Assembly (NCBI GenBank): GCA_035222895.1
Contig: JAVYIG010006384.1
Coordinates: 1 to 64,000, forward strand
Source of the DNA: Strongylocentrotus droebachiensis
Lineage: Eukaryota > Echinodermata > Echinoidea > Camarodonta > Strongylocentrotidae
Reading direction: 5' to 3'
DNA length: 64,000 bases
Positions 34,208-46,361 of this stretch are shown piece after piece (within the stretch, counting starts at the first letter, position 1; each line of letters begins with the position of its first letter). Under the pieces are notes generated by a model. That model made no database searches and was not told where the DNA came from. It saw only the letters and a program-made list of their open reading frames with translations. Position numbers and translations under genes: made by a program.

Positions 34208-35591
34208 TAGAGGGGGAGAGGGAGAGGGAGAGAGAGATAGATAAAGAGGAAAAAGAGTGGGAGGGGGCATTTATTTAGAGATATAGTATATCCGTTAAGG
34301 AATTAAAATTATCATACACCATTTTCGAGCAATATATATAGCAGAGTCAGCAAGCAGAATTTGTATTGCTGCATATATTTCTGAAAAACCAAAGTTGGGG
34401 GGGGGGGGGAATGCATGATGGGGGGGGGGGGGGAGGGGGGGGGGGTCATCATGATATGCCCCGTCCCCTGTCCTTTAACACTGTCTTGTCATATACCATC
34501 AAATCAAAATATCATGTTCAAGAGTTTTTTTCTCTACATCGCCGCCGCATTATGATGCGCGAACAACTCGCTCGACGATGTTGCCTTGGTAACCCAGCGA
34601 CGCTGCTGCTGCTTCGCAAGTGCATGATAGTTTCGCTTGGTCTAGGGAAAGCCGAAGAACTTTACAAGAACATGTAAATATTGATCTTTTTATTGTTTCA
34701 GAAATTTTCAAAGCCTATATCAATGTAAATAGTAAGATACAGGTGATATTTGATTAATATTTATTCTGTGTTCACTTGCTATAAAGCCTACGAGAAACAA
34801 ACAATCATGTTTAATTTTATTTACTTGCACGCATATTCATTGCAAGTATCGACGGGCCACGGAGCTCGTTTTGCCCGGAGCTGTAGGCACAGTTATCTTT
34901 GAATTCCCGTCTGGCAATACGCATGGTGCTAGCTGAGCAATATTGGCTGTCGGACATTACGGAACTCACTTGTCACTTTACCTTTGATTTACCTTAACTA
35001 TGATGGGTATATACATTATTACAAACCTCTGATATCTAGAATTAGTCTTTTTTTTTTAAATATATGGATCAATTTGTAACTAATTAATCATTTGAAAAGT
35101 ACACTGTAGTTTGACCATTTGTGATGTGGCCTAGACTACCATTACCAATCAAGTTCTTGTAATTATTTTAATTAATTGCCATGGCGGGCCATGGCTACCC
35201 ACGTACATGTACACTGAGTCAACTATCTGCATGAATCTTCAAACCTGAACTGAAGGAGGCAGATGTAACCTGAAGAACAAGAAGAATAACTGAATATCTA
35301 TTGAAAGGGAGAGTGTACTTGACGTTAATTATTTTGAGCCATAAATATCTTGTATTTGGCATATAGGACCCTAGCCTGGCCAGACTCGCCGGAATCAAGA
35401 GTGACCTAGCTGTACAGTGTCAGTAGACTAGATTTCTATATGATCTTTTGCAGACCTTTAGACTGTCTATAAATCAATTAATTAATTGGGAGAAAACGGT
35501 TTCAGCTGACGTGACCCTTGGCCTAATTGCTATTGATTAATACACTATTTGTACATGTATATTATGCATCATTTTTTTCTTTTCATGTTCA
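33461..35591. other. Intergenic spacer with TA/GA microsatellite and poly-G tracts
   Basis: No gene seen. It contains (AT)n(AG)n at about 34168-34260 and two G-runs at 34397-34446. Near the end, TTCATGTTCAG at 35592 looks like the acceptor of the exon that carries the next gene's start codon. Confidence 0.55.
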
Positions 35592-35665
35592 GGTGCCACA
35601 TGGTAATGAGAATGATGGAATCCACATGAGGATTGTCGCTGACTGTGCTGGAGCCTGAAAGCACC

Positions 35666-37418
35666 ATGGAAGCAGAAGCTCAACCTAGTGTGGTTGATGG
35701 GTCAGAGGTCAAGGATGAGGTCAAAGGTGAAGAGGTGACAGACGGTGAGGCAGTGACTATAGAGCAACGCGTTAGTGGAGATGAGATTGTTAAGACGGAT
35801 GAAGATGCAGGAGTAAGTGAAGATCAAAGCACACTGCAAGGTGATCAGGGAGCAGAGGACTCTCATCCAAATGAAGAGACTAATGAGATAAATGCAGAAC
35901 AAGCCCAGAGAGGCGTAGATGGAAGTGATAGGGGAGGTGAACAGAGTGATGCAAATGATGAGGGGGGAGAAACTGAGGTAAAAAGTGAGGACAAGTTGGA
36001 GCAAGGAGAAGTCCATATAGAAGAAGAGCTGAGAAGGTCAAGGAAGGAAGAGGAGGGGGATGAGGTAGTGTCTTCTAAAGTGACCACAGTGTCCTTTGCA
36101 AGTGAAGTCCAATTCCTGAATGAGGATGAGCTTGAGGAGCAATGGACAACGAATGGAGGGGATGATGATGGTGGAGTGGATGCTGATAAGGGAGATGAGG
36201 ACACTGAAGGCATCGTTGAACCTGATGACAACAAAACAGAGGTTGTTGGGAGCTCTGCCAATGTGGCAAGTGCAGAAGATAGACATCATTCAGAAGAAGA
36301 AGTTTCAGCAGCACAAGACAGCAATGAACTTGAAAGCATTCCTGCAGCAGCACCTCAAGCAGGTGAGCAGAAGCAAGCTGACCCGGATGCTGCTGAAAAT
36401 GCCGCTCCCACGGAGCTAGAAGCAGTCGCAGATGTTGAGAAGGCTTCAGAAGAAGTTGACACAGTCATGACAGAGCAGGGTCAAGCGGTTGAGGAAGAGC
36501 AGCCTCTTCCAGAGACAGCACCTTCCGGGGATGCAGGAGTGGTCACAGCTGAGCAGAATCTGGAGGCCAAACAAGGAGAAGAGGATGGAGATGAGATATT
36601 CGATGATATCCCTGTACTCCAAGTTATGGAAGAAACACAGAAAGAAACGGTCCATGAGTACGAGGAAGTTGTCCATAGAAATACGCAATCGTGTGCTCGG
36701 CAGATTACCCTGGAAGCAACTGCGGAGTACAACCCAGTGCAGGTTATTGCAATGGTTGAAGTAACAGAAGAAGGAGAAGGGACTGAAACACTTGAGAATG
36801 TTCCTGTTCTTCAATCCGAAGAGGTTGAGGCTGAGAATGCTTTTGTTGAAGCAGAAGCGGAGGTTCACAGGAGTCTTCTAGCAGGTGCTCCTGAGGATGT
36901 TGTGGAAGCAACAGTAATGGAAGAAGCTACTAGTCAGGAACACCATGAATCAGGTAGCCCAGTGGCTGAAGATAGTGTGTTGGGAGTAGAGGTACATGCG
37001 GATGGTGATGGTGATCAACAAGAGAAACTGGACGATAGAGAAGATGGAGCAGTGGACAGTCATACAGAACTTCAAACAGATGATGCTTTACAGGACGAAA
37101 ATACAATCTTTGAGGAAAACCAGGATGAACATTATGAGCGAGACCTAACTTATCCTTCTGAGTCTATCCCATATGAGACAGATCCCAACTTGTCTTCGGT
37201 CAACCAAGAAGATGATCCAACAGCTAGTAACTTTTCAGAGTATCAACAACAACCAATATTAGCGAGTGATTTTGATCCACTGCCCCCTATAGAGCCAGAG
37301 ATGGTCAGGCAGGATATTCTTCAACTGCAAGAGGAGCGAAGGATTGAAGGTCTAAGTCCTATTGAACTTTTAACCCAAGCCAACCAAGCGCATGGAATAT
37401 TACCATCTCCTCTCAGAT
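35666..37418 (+). CDS. STPG-like gene, exon 1 (acidic region)
   Basis: The ATG at 35666 has a strong context (CACCATGG). Short upstream reading frames starting at about 35602 and 35627 end before or around it, so translation control by upstream ORFs is possible. The 584 codons are dominated by Glu, Asp, Ala, Val and Ser, with no Cys-rich or catalytic motif. There are mildly repeated phrases (DDIPVLQVMEE and ENVPVLQSEEV). The donor is CAGAT|GTGAGT. Confidence 0.85.
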
Positions 37419-40400
37419 GTGAGTACCCTCATAACCTGATGTGTATGACTATTTAATACCGGTAATGCAAGAATTGAAATATACTGGGAATATTGTACTT
37501 AGCATGAAATAGAAACAAAAGCTTCAAACCTTTGCCTGCATGCTCTTTGGACACATGGAAATTGTGTTTATTGACATGTATTAAAGCTTCCTACAGACTA
37601 AAATGAGAAACATGTTAACATTAATTTAAAAAAAAGAGAGAAAACATGTTATCTTGGAAATATTCATTAAGGCAGAGAGCTTTTGTGTAAACATACTTTA
37701 CATTTTGCAATGACTTCAAGAAGTTAAACTAGCAAAGTGCTTTTTCAGCCCCCCCCCCCAAATCAAATAGACAAAAACTTAATAGGCTCTCATGTTGCTA
37801 CCTAAAAAGTTTTTATTTTTGTATTCTTTAGGATATACATACCCTTTTATTTTCCATTGCTTAAAGAATTTAAATTCTGTCGGCCAGTTAGGCCTGTTTA
37901 GCTATAGCAAATTTTTAAGACTGGTGAATGAATATGCATTAAATCCTTACACAAATCGTGTATAAGGATTTCTGAACTCGATACAGGGCACTGCCATATC
38001 GAGGGTTCAGTGACACAAAGACATAACTCCATATTTTGCCAAAATGAGTATTTGATATCAAATGTTCAGAAAAATGTGGGCTTTCCAGGAAACACAAAGA
38101 CTTACATGTAACTCCACCCAACACCCAATTGAAGCTAGTGAAACAGACTTAACTCCTCAAGGCCAAGTGGACCTCGATATCTTTAAACCACTTTTTCTCA
38201 AAATAGAGTTAGGTCTTTGTGTCACTGACCCCTTGATATACATGTTACATTCAATCTTCCTACTAAAAAGCTTTCTTTAAATCCAAAGCAGTCGAGTCAT
38301 AAATGTTCTTTTATCTTTACCACCTGTTTGTTCCATAGCTCCACATCACCAGCAGCATCCTAGGAGTGGTTCAAACTCAAAGCTTGAATCGATGAGCCGG
38401 GCGACGAGCCTGTCCATGGTCCAGATTGCTCGCATCCCATCGCCGCCTGCTCACGTCAAGGCCCAGATGATGATAGACGAGGAGAGGCGGGCGTCGACCA
38501 GAATGTCCAGCAGGCTGCCCCCATCAGTGATGAAAATGTCTTCGGTCATGGTCAATGCAAGGTAGCAATACTAAATATTTTGTTATAAAGCCCCACTGCA
38601 CTACTTACATGTATAGCTACTTGAGCCCTCTATATAGCAAACGATGCCTAATCAGTTACCATTGGTCCCCCATGATTCTTTTTTCTTATGTTAATTGAGA
38701 GTGATTCGATGAGATAACCACCTGTCAGTAACCCTCCTGGCCAAACTAGTGCAGTGGGGCTTTAATATAGTGCAAAGTTACATGATACAGTTTTTATGGG
38801 AGTTCTAGCTATCCTAGAAATCAGGGAAAACTTGGAAAATGTCTTCCCTTTTTTTTCCTGTCATGGAGTATGAGAAAGATCACTTAAATCAAGGCAAAAT
38901 CAGGGAATTTCATTAGCCGTTAAAAAAAAGTCATCAGGTTTTTAGATTTTGGCTCATGTTTATGAGAAGAAAATGTTTCAAGGATGTTTTTAAGAAGTTT
39001 CAAACATGAAATTTGTGGTGGTATGATTATAATCCTGGGGTGTGGTTATACTGTGGTAAAAAAAATGCTGTGGTAGAATAATGAACAACGGGTGGCATTC
39101 TGGTATTCATTTTATCTCAGATAAAATCTGAGATTATTGTCTCCTTGAGATCAAATACCCATTACAAATTTTCAAATTGATATTCTGAGATTATTTTTGC
39201 AAGTTTTTTTCTTATCAATACACGCCCCTTTGTGTGATGGGATAACCGATAAGAAAAGTTGTTGGATTTCCCTCTGATCCTGTTCAGCCAAGAATCGCTC
39301 TCTGGCAAACCCTTCGGCAAGAGAGCGCGTATTGCATTATTGTGGCAAATTTCCTTACCCATGCCTCAAAGCGTGCACTTTTACTGGGCTTTTCTTGAAA
39401 AATGACTGAGATACATTTGGTTCAGATGCTTTTGAACCCCATCACAAGCATCATACATATGCTGTGAAACCTGTGTTTAAAGACACAAGGAACATTGTTT
39501 TTGTAGGCAGGTGGTCTTTCTTGGCAGGGTGTTGGGTCACTGAAGCAGGTTTGGCTGTATATTGAGCTGTAGAATGAGGCTCCACACTTGTCTCATTTCA
39601 CCAAATCTTTTCAAACAAATTTCTTCCTACTTTTAATATAGGAAAAAGGCAGTGAAGAACAGAGATGCAAGTGTGTACTATGAGGAGAGACAGTTCCACA
39701 AAACCATAGGTAAGCTTACATTTGTAATGGATTTTTCCTTGCCTCTAACATTCTTTCATATTGTGGGGAAGTCGAGACCATGGAATAGTTTGAATTAAAA
39801 TTGATTTTGTTTTCTAATTTTTATTCTGCTCTTGCTAATGAGCCAGAAACTAGTTTTTTTGCATCCATTCAGCTCATGAGTCCATAGGATAACTATACTG
39901 TTGCAAAATTCTTCTTCTTAAAAAAAAAGAAATCTTTCTCTTGGTATGAACATGGGCGTATGAAGAAGTAATCTTTTTGTACATTAGGGTATTAAAGTGC
40001 CAGATAAACATTCTGGGGAGCGAAAGTCTCAACTAATTGATCAGCGTTTTAATTTAGTTTCAAATTTTCCCCCTGGTATCAGTAGTCATTATGATGTGAA
40101 AGAACAGTCTAGATAGGGATCCCATCAGGATAAGAAAAAATAAGGGGAAATCAATAAAAATATGACGATTTGCACTTGCATATATGTTGCCGTAATCAGG
40201 GCTCGGTTACGCAAATCTTAGCATTCGATTGTACGATTGATTTTTGTGATTGATTTTCTTTACTAAGTGATCAGCATTTTAATAGCATCTTAGTGATCAA
40301 TATCATCAATGCAGTCAGTCGCAAAAAATAAATTGTATGATCATTTGCTAAGCTTTTGTGTTACTGGGCCCTGTTTCATAAAACTGTTATCAATAACAAG

Positions 40401-43400
40401 TCACAATAACTGTTATAAGCTACTGAAATCATGACATCTGATTGGCTGAGAGCAGATTGGTCATAGAAATTTATCATTTGTTATTGATAACAGGTTTTAT
40501 GAAACAGGGTCCTGGTGGTCATTGATAATCATCATTTGTTGGTAATCATCATTTATTGATAATCATCATCGTTATCAACAAATTAATTAATACAGTGTAT
40601 ATAAAATTGTTTGAGAAACAAAGAAACAAATTGTACATCATGTTACACACTTTTTTACACAGACACTAACCATTGAATCAGCCTTTATGTAAATTTTGTT
40701 TTTGCTTTTGTGTTTTAATATTCAAAGGTCTGGACGAAGCCATCAATAGCCGACCCCCAATGCCCTTTGACCTCGACACGCCTGGACCATGTCTATACTC
40801 TCCTAGAAACAAGCCTTTGTATGAAGATAACGCTCCTGAATATTCATTTGGCATGAAGTTTCCTGAGAGAGGTAAGCCCGGGATAGCTAGAACCTTCAAA
40901 TTTTCTTTTTTGTTTCGTTTCATGCTTTGTTCATTATCTATTAATTAAGAAATGAATTAATGTACCTATTAATAATAATATTTCTGTTTTAATGCCCTTC
41001 AGTTAACATCCTATACATCCTATTCAGCACACAATACCACTATTTGTCTATGTTTCCATTTTCCTGTATCACCAGTAGAAAACAAATTTCCGTATTACTG
41101 TATCTATTCAGAGCCATAAGGATGTTAACTCTGTTAGTACATGTATATGAGTTATTTAATGCCCTTCTGGCTCAAAACAGACAATAAATGGACAATAAAA
41201 CTTGAATCTTGAATCTCATTCCTTAGCTTGCTAACGCTAATGCAGTAGCTTATTCTCGGTCAAAGGTCATGTATTCATCACAACTACTTTTTGTTGTTTT
41301 TCTCTTCAGCTGGTGGCGGACGCACAGCCTATTCCAAGACCTGGTTCAACAGTAACGATAACTACACGGTCAAGACAAGATTCGAGAGAAGGGTAAGTGC
41401 ATGATTTCACAGACTTTTATGCCTTTAGAGGTGTTGTGGTCTAATGAATAAGTCACCCGACTACAGATCACAAGGTACGGGGTTCAAGTCCCGCCGCGGC
41501 ACTAATGTCCTTTGGCGAGACGTTAATCTACATTTGCCACTCAGACTCTCCACCCAGGTGCAAATGGGTACCTGATATGCTTGAGCGCTATTTACTTTGG
41601 CAGCTCGGCTATAACCAGGGTACATGTAATATGTGTAAAGCGCTATGAGCGTCAGAACTTGGCGGATACCGGCGCTACATGTATATATAAACATCCAGAT
41701 TATTGTATTATTTTCACTACTGTATTTCAATCTGATCATGCTTTTCAACCACATGCCAAACTCCTATGACAAAAGCAGAATGAAATGTATTGGTACTACA
41801 GTGTATGCGATCTGGGTCCTGTTTCATGAAACTTGTCATCAATAACAAGTTCCAATAACTGTTATAAGCTACTGAAATCGTGGCATTTGATTGGCGGAGG
41901 GCAAATTTGTCATAGAAGTTTAGCATTTGTTTCTGATAACAAGTTTTATGAAACAGGGCTCAGATTGCAGGGAATAATTTTCCTCAAATTTTTTGATTAG
42001 CAATTTCAGCCGATGGATAAATATTTCAAATGAAATTCTGTACATTTCTATGGAAGAAAACTGCTACACAAAAGATATTTTGTATAGCAGTCATGCAAAA
42101 ATGCATAGCAAATTGCGATGCGATACCAGGAAAATTATTCCCTGGATTGTAAGATTCATTAGCCTGAATGTGTCTATAGAAACTTGTCTCTAGTGAGAAG
42201 CAAATTCATGTTGGTAGTGCAATGATATTCATTGGTTTTACAGTAGAAATTGTTTTCATTAATGTACACATGAAAGTTTTCTAGTGGAAAAAAAAACACA
42301 CACACATGCACACTCAAAGGAGGTTTCGTGAAAAAGATTTGGCACCAGAAATTGACTTTTTAAAAGATTTTTTCAAATCAATTTTGATTCAAGTCACATT
42401 TTCTCTTTAAAAAAAAAGAAGAAGAAGAAAAAATAAAATTTTGACCAGAAAATTAAGATTAGTTTCAATCACTAGCTGCTTTTTGTGCATGTATTGGAAC
42501 AAACAAATGGAAGCAAATGTAGTTGAAGAAATGTAAAGTTTCATAGTACAAACAAATGAATTTTACTTTTGATTTATGAAGTGCATATTTTGTGTTTGTA
42601 TTTCCAGTGGCCGTCACCCAACGCCTATGGTAAAGGGAGATCTACGGTTGGTAAGAAGGTTCCTGATAAGAAAGACTATCCTTCATTCAGCATGAGAGGA
42701 AAAACAAACTTCATCATGAACAAGAGAGGTAAGGTATTCCATTAGTCCACTGTTATTAACCTATTGCCTACTGGAACTGGGTGTGGTCCTGTATTAAAGC
42801 CTATGGGAATGAGAGAATTTAGTTTCAACGGGTTAAATCTTTATTTATATATAGCCACAAAAATGATCTCCCTGTCCAAATACATGTACTTCCTGTCCCA
42901 CTGTATTCGTTATGGAATAGATATAGCAAAGAATTCAAGATTATTTAGCTGTAATTACCAGTGCAAGATTGATCTACATGTATACCTGTGTTAAAAGTTT
43001 TGTCATGGAGCTAATCAAGACTGGGAATGGTTCATTTTTGCCAAGCCATTGTATTTCATATAGCAAGCCTTCCAACCTTCGCTGCGTATGTTTTTATACA
43101 AAAATGCACGTGAGGCAAACAAGCAACTTTGCAGAGTGGCAAAGAAAGCAACCAAAGTTTTAACTACATGAATCTGTGCAATAATAATATTACATAAGAT
43201 TTGTATGGCGCCAAATCCACTTGATAATCAAATGCTCAAGGCGCAGCTTGTGCAAAAGATGAAATACATGATAAATATATACAAAAGTGCAATAGGAAAT
43301 GTACAGACATGAAAGGTACATGTAATGGTAATCAATCAGGTAGCATATGGGATCGTCATGTACAATATCCACAGCTCAATGTTAAATACACTACAAGAAG

Positions 43401-45948
43401 GCGATAACAATAAAATTAGCACTGCCCTATACTTGTCTTGTTAGGATTTATTACACTCCCTCTACATTGAATTCTAATTTACACAAAATTTGCTCTTTTC
43501 AATTAATTATTTTCCTCCTGATAAGGACAAGACGACACAAATTATACACAGAAGCCTGTTATTGTGTGACACTGTAGAGATTTTTATATGTTTTATCATG
43601 GTTGGTTTGATATAATATTTAAAAGAGATGAAGAACAAAATTTGTGTGGAATTCGACAAGTTCTGTACGCTAGGCTTCAAATCCTGCCCAAGATTACGAG
43701 TATTGAATACTTTAATTAGACAATTATGAAACAGAATCAAGTAGCCTAATGTAATGGTTATTCTGATGGGATATATTCTAAATCAATTTGACACTGAAAA
43801 ATGCATGTAAAGTCATATTTTTAACCCCTTGAAGTCTATTCATGACAATTGTTCAATTCATTGGTTTCACAGAAGCTGTTCAAGTTTATTACCATCATTA
43901 TATTTTATGAAACGTTAATTCTGACAGGGTCTGAGAATGAACCTGGACCAGATCAGTACCACCGTCAGAGATCTGATCCCTTACTCTTCCGTCGAGCTCC
44001 AGCCTTCAGTATGGGAGCCAAGCTAGACCGGGGCAGGCTATTTGGAGCACCTGGTAAGAACACTGTCTACCTACAAGCAAAACCTGGCCATCAATAATAA
44101 TTACAGGATAAATTATTAATAGGTCCCTTGTAAATCTTATGTTTTTTGAGTTTTTTGTAATATATGAATGAAAGTTAGACTAGTTGAATCAGGCCCTCTG
44201 TTGAATACTTTAAAGCTTATCTGTACTAGTTTGTAGGAGGGATTAGACCGCCCTGCAAGGTCACTGGACTGGTGGTTATCTCATCAACTCAGCTCTCAGT
44301 TAACATAAGAAAAAGAGGATCATGGGGGACCAATGGTAGATACCACATTGTTTGTTATACAGTGCGTCCCAGAAAAAACGAAACCGAGAAGTATCGATGT
44401 TCTATCATAACTTAATCACAACTATAATTAATGAATGATACATATTTGGAAAGCTTAGAGTCTCCTCTTTCATGTGATGCTACTCAGATAATGCATATTT
44501 CACGCATGAGTGATTAAAAGCAATTTGAAGGAAGGATACCAAAAAGTAATTTGGCGAGCGGTATCTGAATTTCGAAGAAAAATTCACATTTCTAGAAAGT
44601 TGAGTTTCTGCCCTTTCATATGACACCTCAATCAGGAAAAATGAGCGAGGAATGACAAAGTTCTGTTTGTTTAAAGTAGTGCTTGCATTTCCATAATTTT
44701 ATTAAACGAATTCGTTTTCACTGGCTGCCTGCCGTATCAATAAACAAAATTAACAAAAGACTTAACTCCGTTTCGTTGACAATCAGCCGTAGACGAGAGT
44801 CTTCATGCATGGCTGATTGTCAACGGAACGGGGTTAAGTCTTTTGTCAAATCTGCTTTTTGCTACGGCAGGCACCCAGTGAAAACAAATTCGTTTGTTAA
44901 AATTATGAAAATGTAAGGGCTACTTTAAACAAACAGAACTTTGTTACGGTATTCCTGGCTCATTTTTCTTGATTGAGGTATCATATGAAAGAGCAGTAAA
45001 TGAACTTTCTAGAAATATGATTTTTTCTTTGAAATTCAGATACCACCCGCCAAATTACTTTTTGGTTTCCTTCCTTCAAATTGATTTGAATCACTCATGC
45101 ATGAAATATGCATCATGTGAGTAGCATCAACTGAAAGAGGAGACTCTAAGCTTTCTAAATATGTATCATTCATTAATTATGGTTGTGATTAAGTTATGAT
45201 AAAACATTGATACTTCTCGGTTTCGTTTTTTCTGGGACGCACTGTATAGAGGGAGCAAGTAGCTACAAGTACAGTGGGCCTTTAATATGTCACATTCTCA
45301 AGAGACAGAAATTAGGACATATCATTTTTCACATACACTGTACATAAAACTTGGTAAGGTTGAAGGTTACAATAATACCCAATTGATATGTGTAAATCCA
45401 ATTTGATACCGTCTGGAGCTAGAATGGTGTTAACTCATATAATGTAACACAGAGTTAACACCCTTCAGGCTAGAAGAAAATGTGAAGAAATGTATACTTT
45501 GAAAATACATTGTAGGGGATTCATTCTATTTATCATATTAAGTTATTTGTATATCCCACTCATTTAGAAATCTAAATCACAATGCATTGTGTCTTCAATT
45601 AATTTGTCAGTCTTGATGACATAACGTGGATTGATCATAGTATTTTATGTGCTGTACACATTTCTGCTATTGGCCTGTGTGGTTGCAAACAAATATTTGA
45701 ATATACCATTATCATTCCCAGCATATGCACCAATGATTAACCATTATTATTATAGTTCATGAATTTATTTTCAGTGTTTAATGTTTGGAAATTTGTCACG
45801 CCTTGCCTCAACAGAAATCACGCCAGCACCCAATTACTACAACCCACACACCAAGTACACCTCACGAAAGATCACCTATCCCGCCTTCACTATCTCTGGG
45901 ATCAGAAAACCTAAAAGTCATGCACTGGGGCCACATGCTACACTCTAA
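35666..45948 (+). CDS. SHIPPO/STPG-repeat sperm-tail protein with long acidic N-terminus
   Basis: Eight coding exons (35666-37418, 38339-38561, 39642-39709, 40728-40871, 41310-41392, 42608-42728, 43928-44053, 45815-45948) chain in perfect phase to 883 residues. Residues 1-584 are highly acidic and low-complexity. The C-terminal third has Pro-Gly-Pro-x-x-Tyr motifs of the ODF3/SHIPPO/STPG family: TPGPCLYSPR, WPSPNAYGKG, EPGPDQYHRQ and TPAPNYYNP, each followed by a P(A/S)FS(M/I)G-like phrase (YSFGMKF, PSFSMRG, PAFSMGA, PAFTISG). Proteins of this family are known from sperm flagella and axonemal microtubules. Location here is inferred from the family. The acidic extension is unusual. Confidence 0.82.
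37997..38238. mobile_element. Palindromic MITE in intron 1 of the STPG-like gene
   Basis: Ends TATCGAGGGTTCAGTGACAC and the complement of GTGTCACTGACCCCTTGATA. The arms include AAAGACATAACTCCATATTTTG against CAAAATAGAGTTAGGTCTTT. Non-coding. Confidence 0.65.
38339..38561 (+). CDS. STPG-like gene, exon 2
   Basis: The acceptor is TTCCATAG and the donor GCAAG|GTAGCA. The exon is basic and Ser/Met-rich: MSRATSLSMVQIARIPSPPA, then MMIDEERRASTRMSSRLPPS. It switches from the acidic region to a basic linker that may contact microtubules (inference). Confidence 0.8.
39642..39709 (+). CDS. STPG-like gene, exon 3
   Basis: The acceptor is AATATAG and the donor ATAG|GTAAGC. The exon encodes KKAVKNRDASVYYEERQFHK. 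Confidence 0.78.
40373..40515. mobile_element. Hairpin MITE (CCTGTTTCATAAAAC ends)
   Basis: CCCTGTTTCATAAAACTG...CAGGTTTTATGAAACAGGG enclosing AGCTACTGAAATCATGAC and CTGATTGGCTGAGAGC. Related to 41816-41960 and to the trio at 29.4-29.9 kb. It lies in intron 3 of the STPG-like gene. Confidence 0.75.
40728..40871 (+). CDS. STPG-like gene, exon 4 (first SHIPPO motif)
   Basis: Encodes GLDEAINSRPPMPFDLDTPG and PCLYSPRNKPLYED, then YSFGMKFPER. TPGPCLY is the first Pro-Gly-Pro-x-Tyr motif. The acceptor is TTCAAAG and the donor AGAG|GTAAGC. Confidence 0.85.
41310..41392 (+). CDS. STPG-like gene, exon 5
   Basis: The acceptor is CTCTTCAG and the donor AGG|GTAAGTG. The exon encodes AGGGRTAYSKTWFNSNDNYT and VKTRFERR, ending in phase 0. 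Confidence 0.82.
41426..41690 (+). repeat. tRNA-derived SINE
   Basis: The tRNA-like head has B box GGGGTTCAAGTCCC, and the body (GAGACGTTAATCTACATTTG, CACCCAGGTGCAAATGGGTA) is shared with 478-802. The tail has AAGCGCTATGAGCG and GGCGCTACATGTA. It lies in intron 5 of the STPG-like gene. Confidence 0.75.
41816..41960. mobile_element. Hairpin MITE (CCTGTTTCATGAAAC ends)
   Basis: A close relative of 40373-40515: TCCTGTTTCATGAAACTTG...CAAGTTTTATGAAACAGGG with AGCTACTGAAATCGTGGC and TTTGATTGGCGGAGGGC inside. Confidence 0.75.
42608..42728 (+). CDS. STPG-like gene, exon 6 (second SHIPPO motif)
   Basis: Encodes WPSPNAYGKGRSTVGKKVPD and KKDYPSFSMRGKTNFIMNKR. The acceptor is TTTCCAG and the donor AGAG|GTAAGG. 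Confidence 0.85.
43928..44053 (+). CDS. STPG-like gene, exon 7 (third SHIPPO motif)
   Basis: Encodes GSENEPGPDQYHRQRSDPLL, FRRAPAFSMGAKLDRGRLFG and AP. PGPDQY is the cleanest family motif. The acceptor is TCTGACAG and the donor CCTG|GTAAGA. Confidence 0.88.
44360..45244. mobile_element. 885-bp foldback element with mariner-like ends
   Basis: Near-palindromic over its full length, from CAGTGCGTCCCAGAAAAAAC to its complement, flanked by TA on both sides (44358-44359, 45245-45246). The CAGTGCGTCCC start and TA target are as in Tc1/mariner-type MITEs. The tip is GACAATCAGCC...GGCTGATTGTC around 44800. No transposase is present. It lies in intron 7 of the STPG-like gene. Confidence 0.8.
45815..45948 (+). 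CDS. STPG-like gene, last coding exon (fourth SHIPPO motif)
   Basis: The acceptor is CTCAACAG. The exon encodes EITPAPNYYNPHTKYTSRKI and TYPAFTISGIRKPKSHALGP, then HATL and stop. The end of this exon is copied twice downstream. Confidence 0.82.
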
Positions 45949-46190
45949 GGGCTGGTCTGGAGGTGTTGTGGTATAGTGGTTTATTCGCTCGACTCTCAAT
46001 CCAAGAGTTGAGGGTTTGAATCACCTACCCTGCCTTCATCATCTCTGGCATCAAGAAACCTAAAAGTCATGCACTAGGGCCTCATGCTACACTCTAGGGT
46101 GGTATAGTGGTTCATTCACTTGACCCTCAATCCAAGGGTTGAGGGTTTGAATCACCTACCCCGCCTTCACTATCTGGTATCAGGAAACCA
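45871..46190. repeat. Tandem copies of the last exon end joined to tRNA-like pieces
   Basis: The segment starting ATCACCTAYCCYGCCTTCA and including ATCAGAAAACCTAAAAGTCA is found at 45871 (real exon), 46020 and, shortened, 46151. Between copies lie tRNA-like segments (about 45961-46027 and 46097-46158). The copies carry the same stop as the gene and lie in the 3' UTR. Confidence 0.85.
45961..46027 (+). repeat. tRNA-Glu-like segment (SINE head or pseudo-tRNA)
   Basis: AGGTGTTGTGGTATAGTGG (A box) and GAGGGTTTGAATC (B box) with a possible acceptor stem AGGTG/CACCT and a CTC triplet in the anticodon-loop position. A second, shorter copy is at 46097-46158. The degenerate B box makes a working tRNA gene unlikely. 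Confidence 0.55.
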
Positions 46191-46355
46191 TTACTCAAAT
46201 TTTCTTTGAGTGAGTCGAAACAATGAAGCAATGATATAGTTTTTCGTGCATTTCATTCATATCATAGTTGCAGTATTTTTCCTGTAAAGTATGGATCTAA
46301 AATTCATGTGGTCTTAAAATATCTGCATGGTTTTTTATGTATTTATTACACAATC

Positions 46356-46361
46356 AATAAA
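46356..46361 (+). terminator. Candidate poly(A) signal of the STPG-like gene
   Basis: AATAAA about 410 bases after the stop codon, downstream of the tandem exon copies. Confidence 0.45.

Noticed and set aside
35702-36868. Several minus-strand ORFs up to 140 codons opposite the acidic exon
   Set aside because: Shadows of the plus-strand coding exon, which has the correct phase chain and splice sites.
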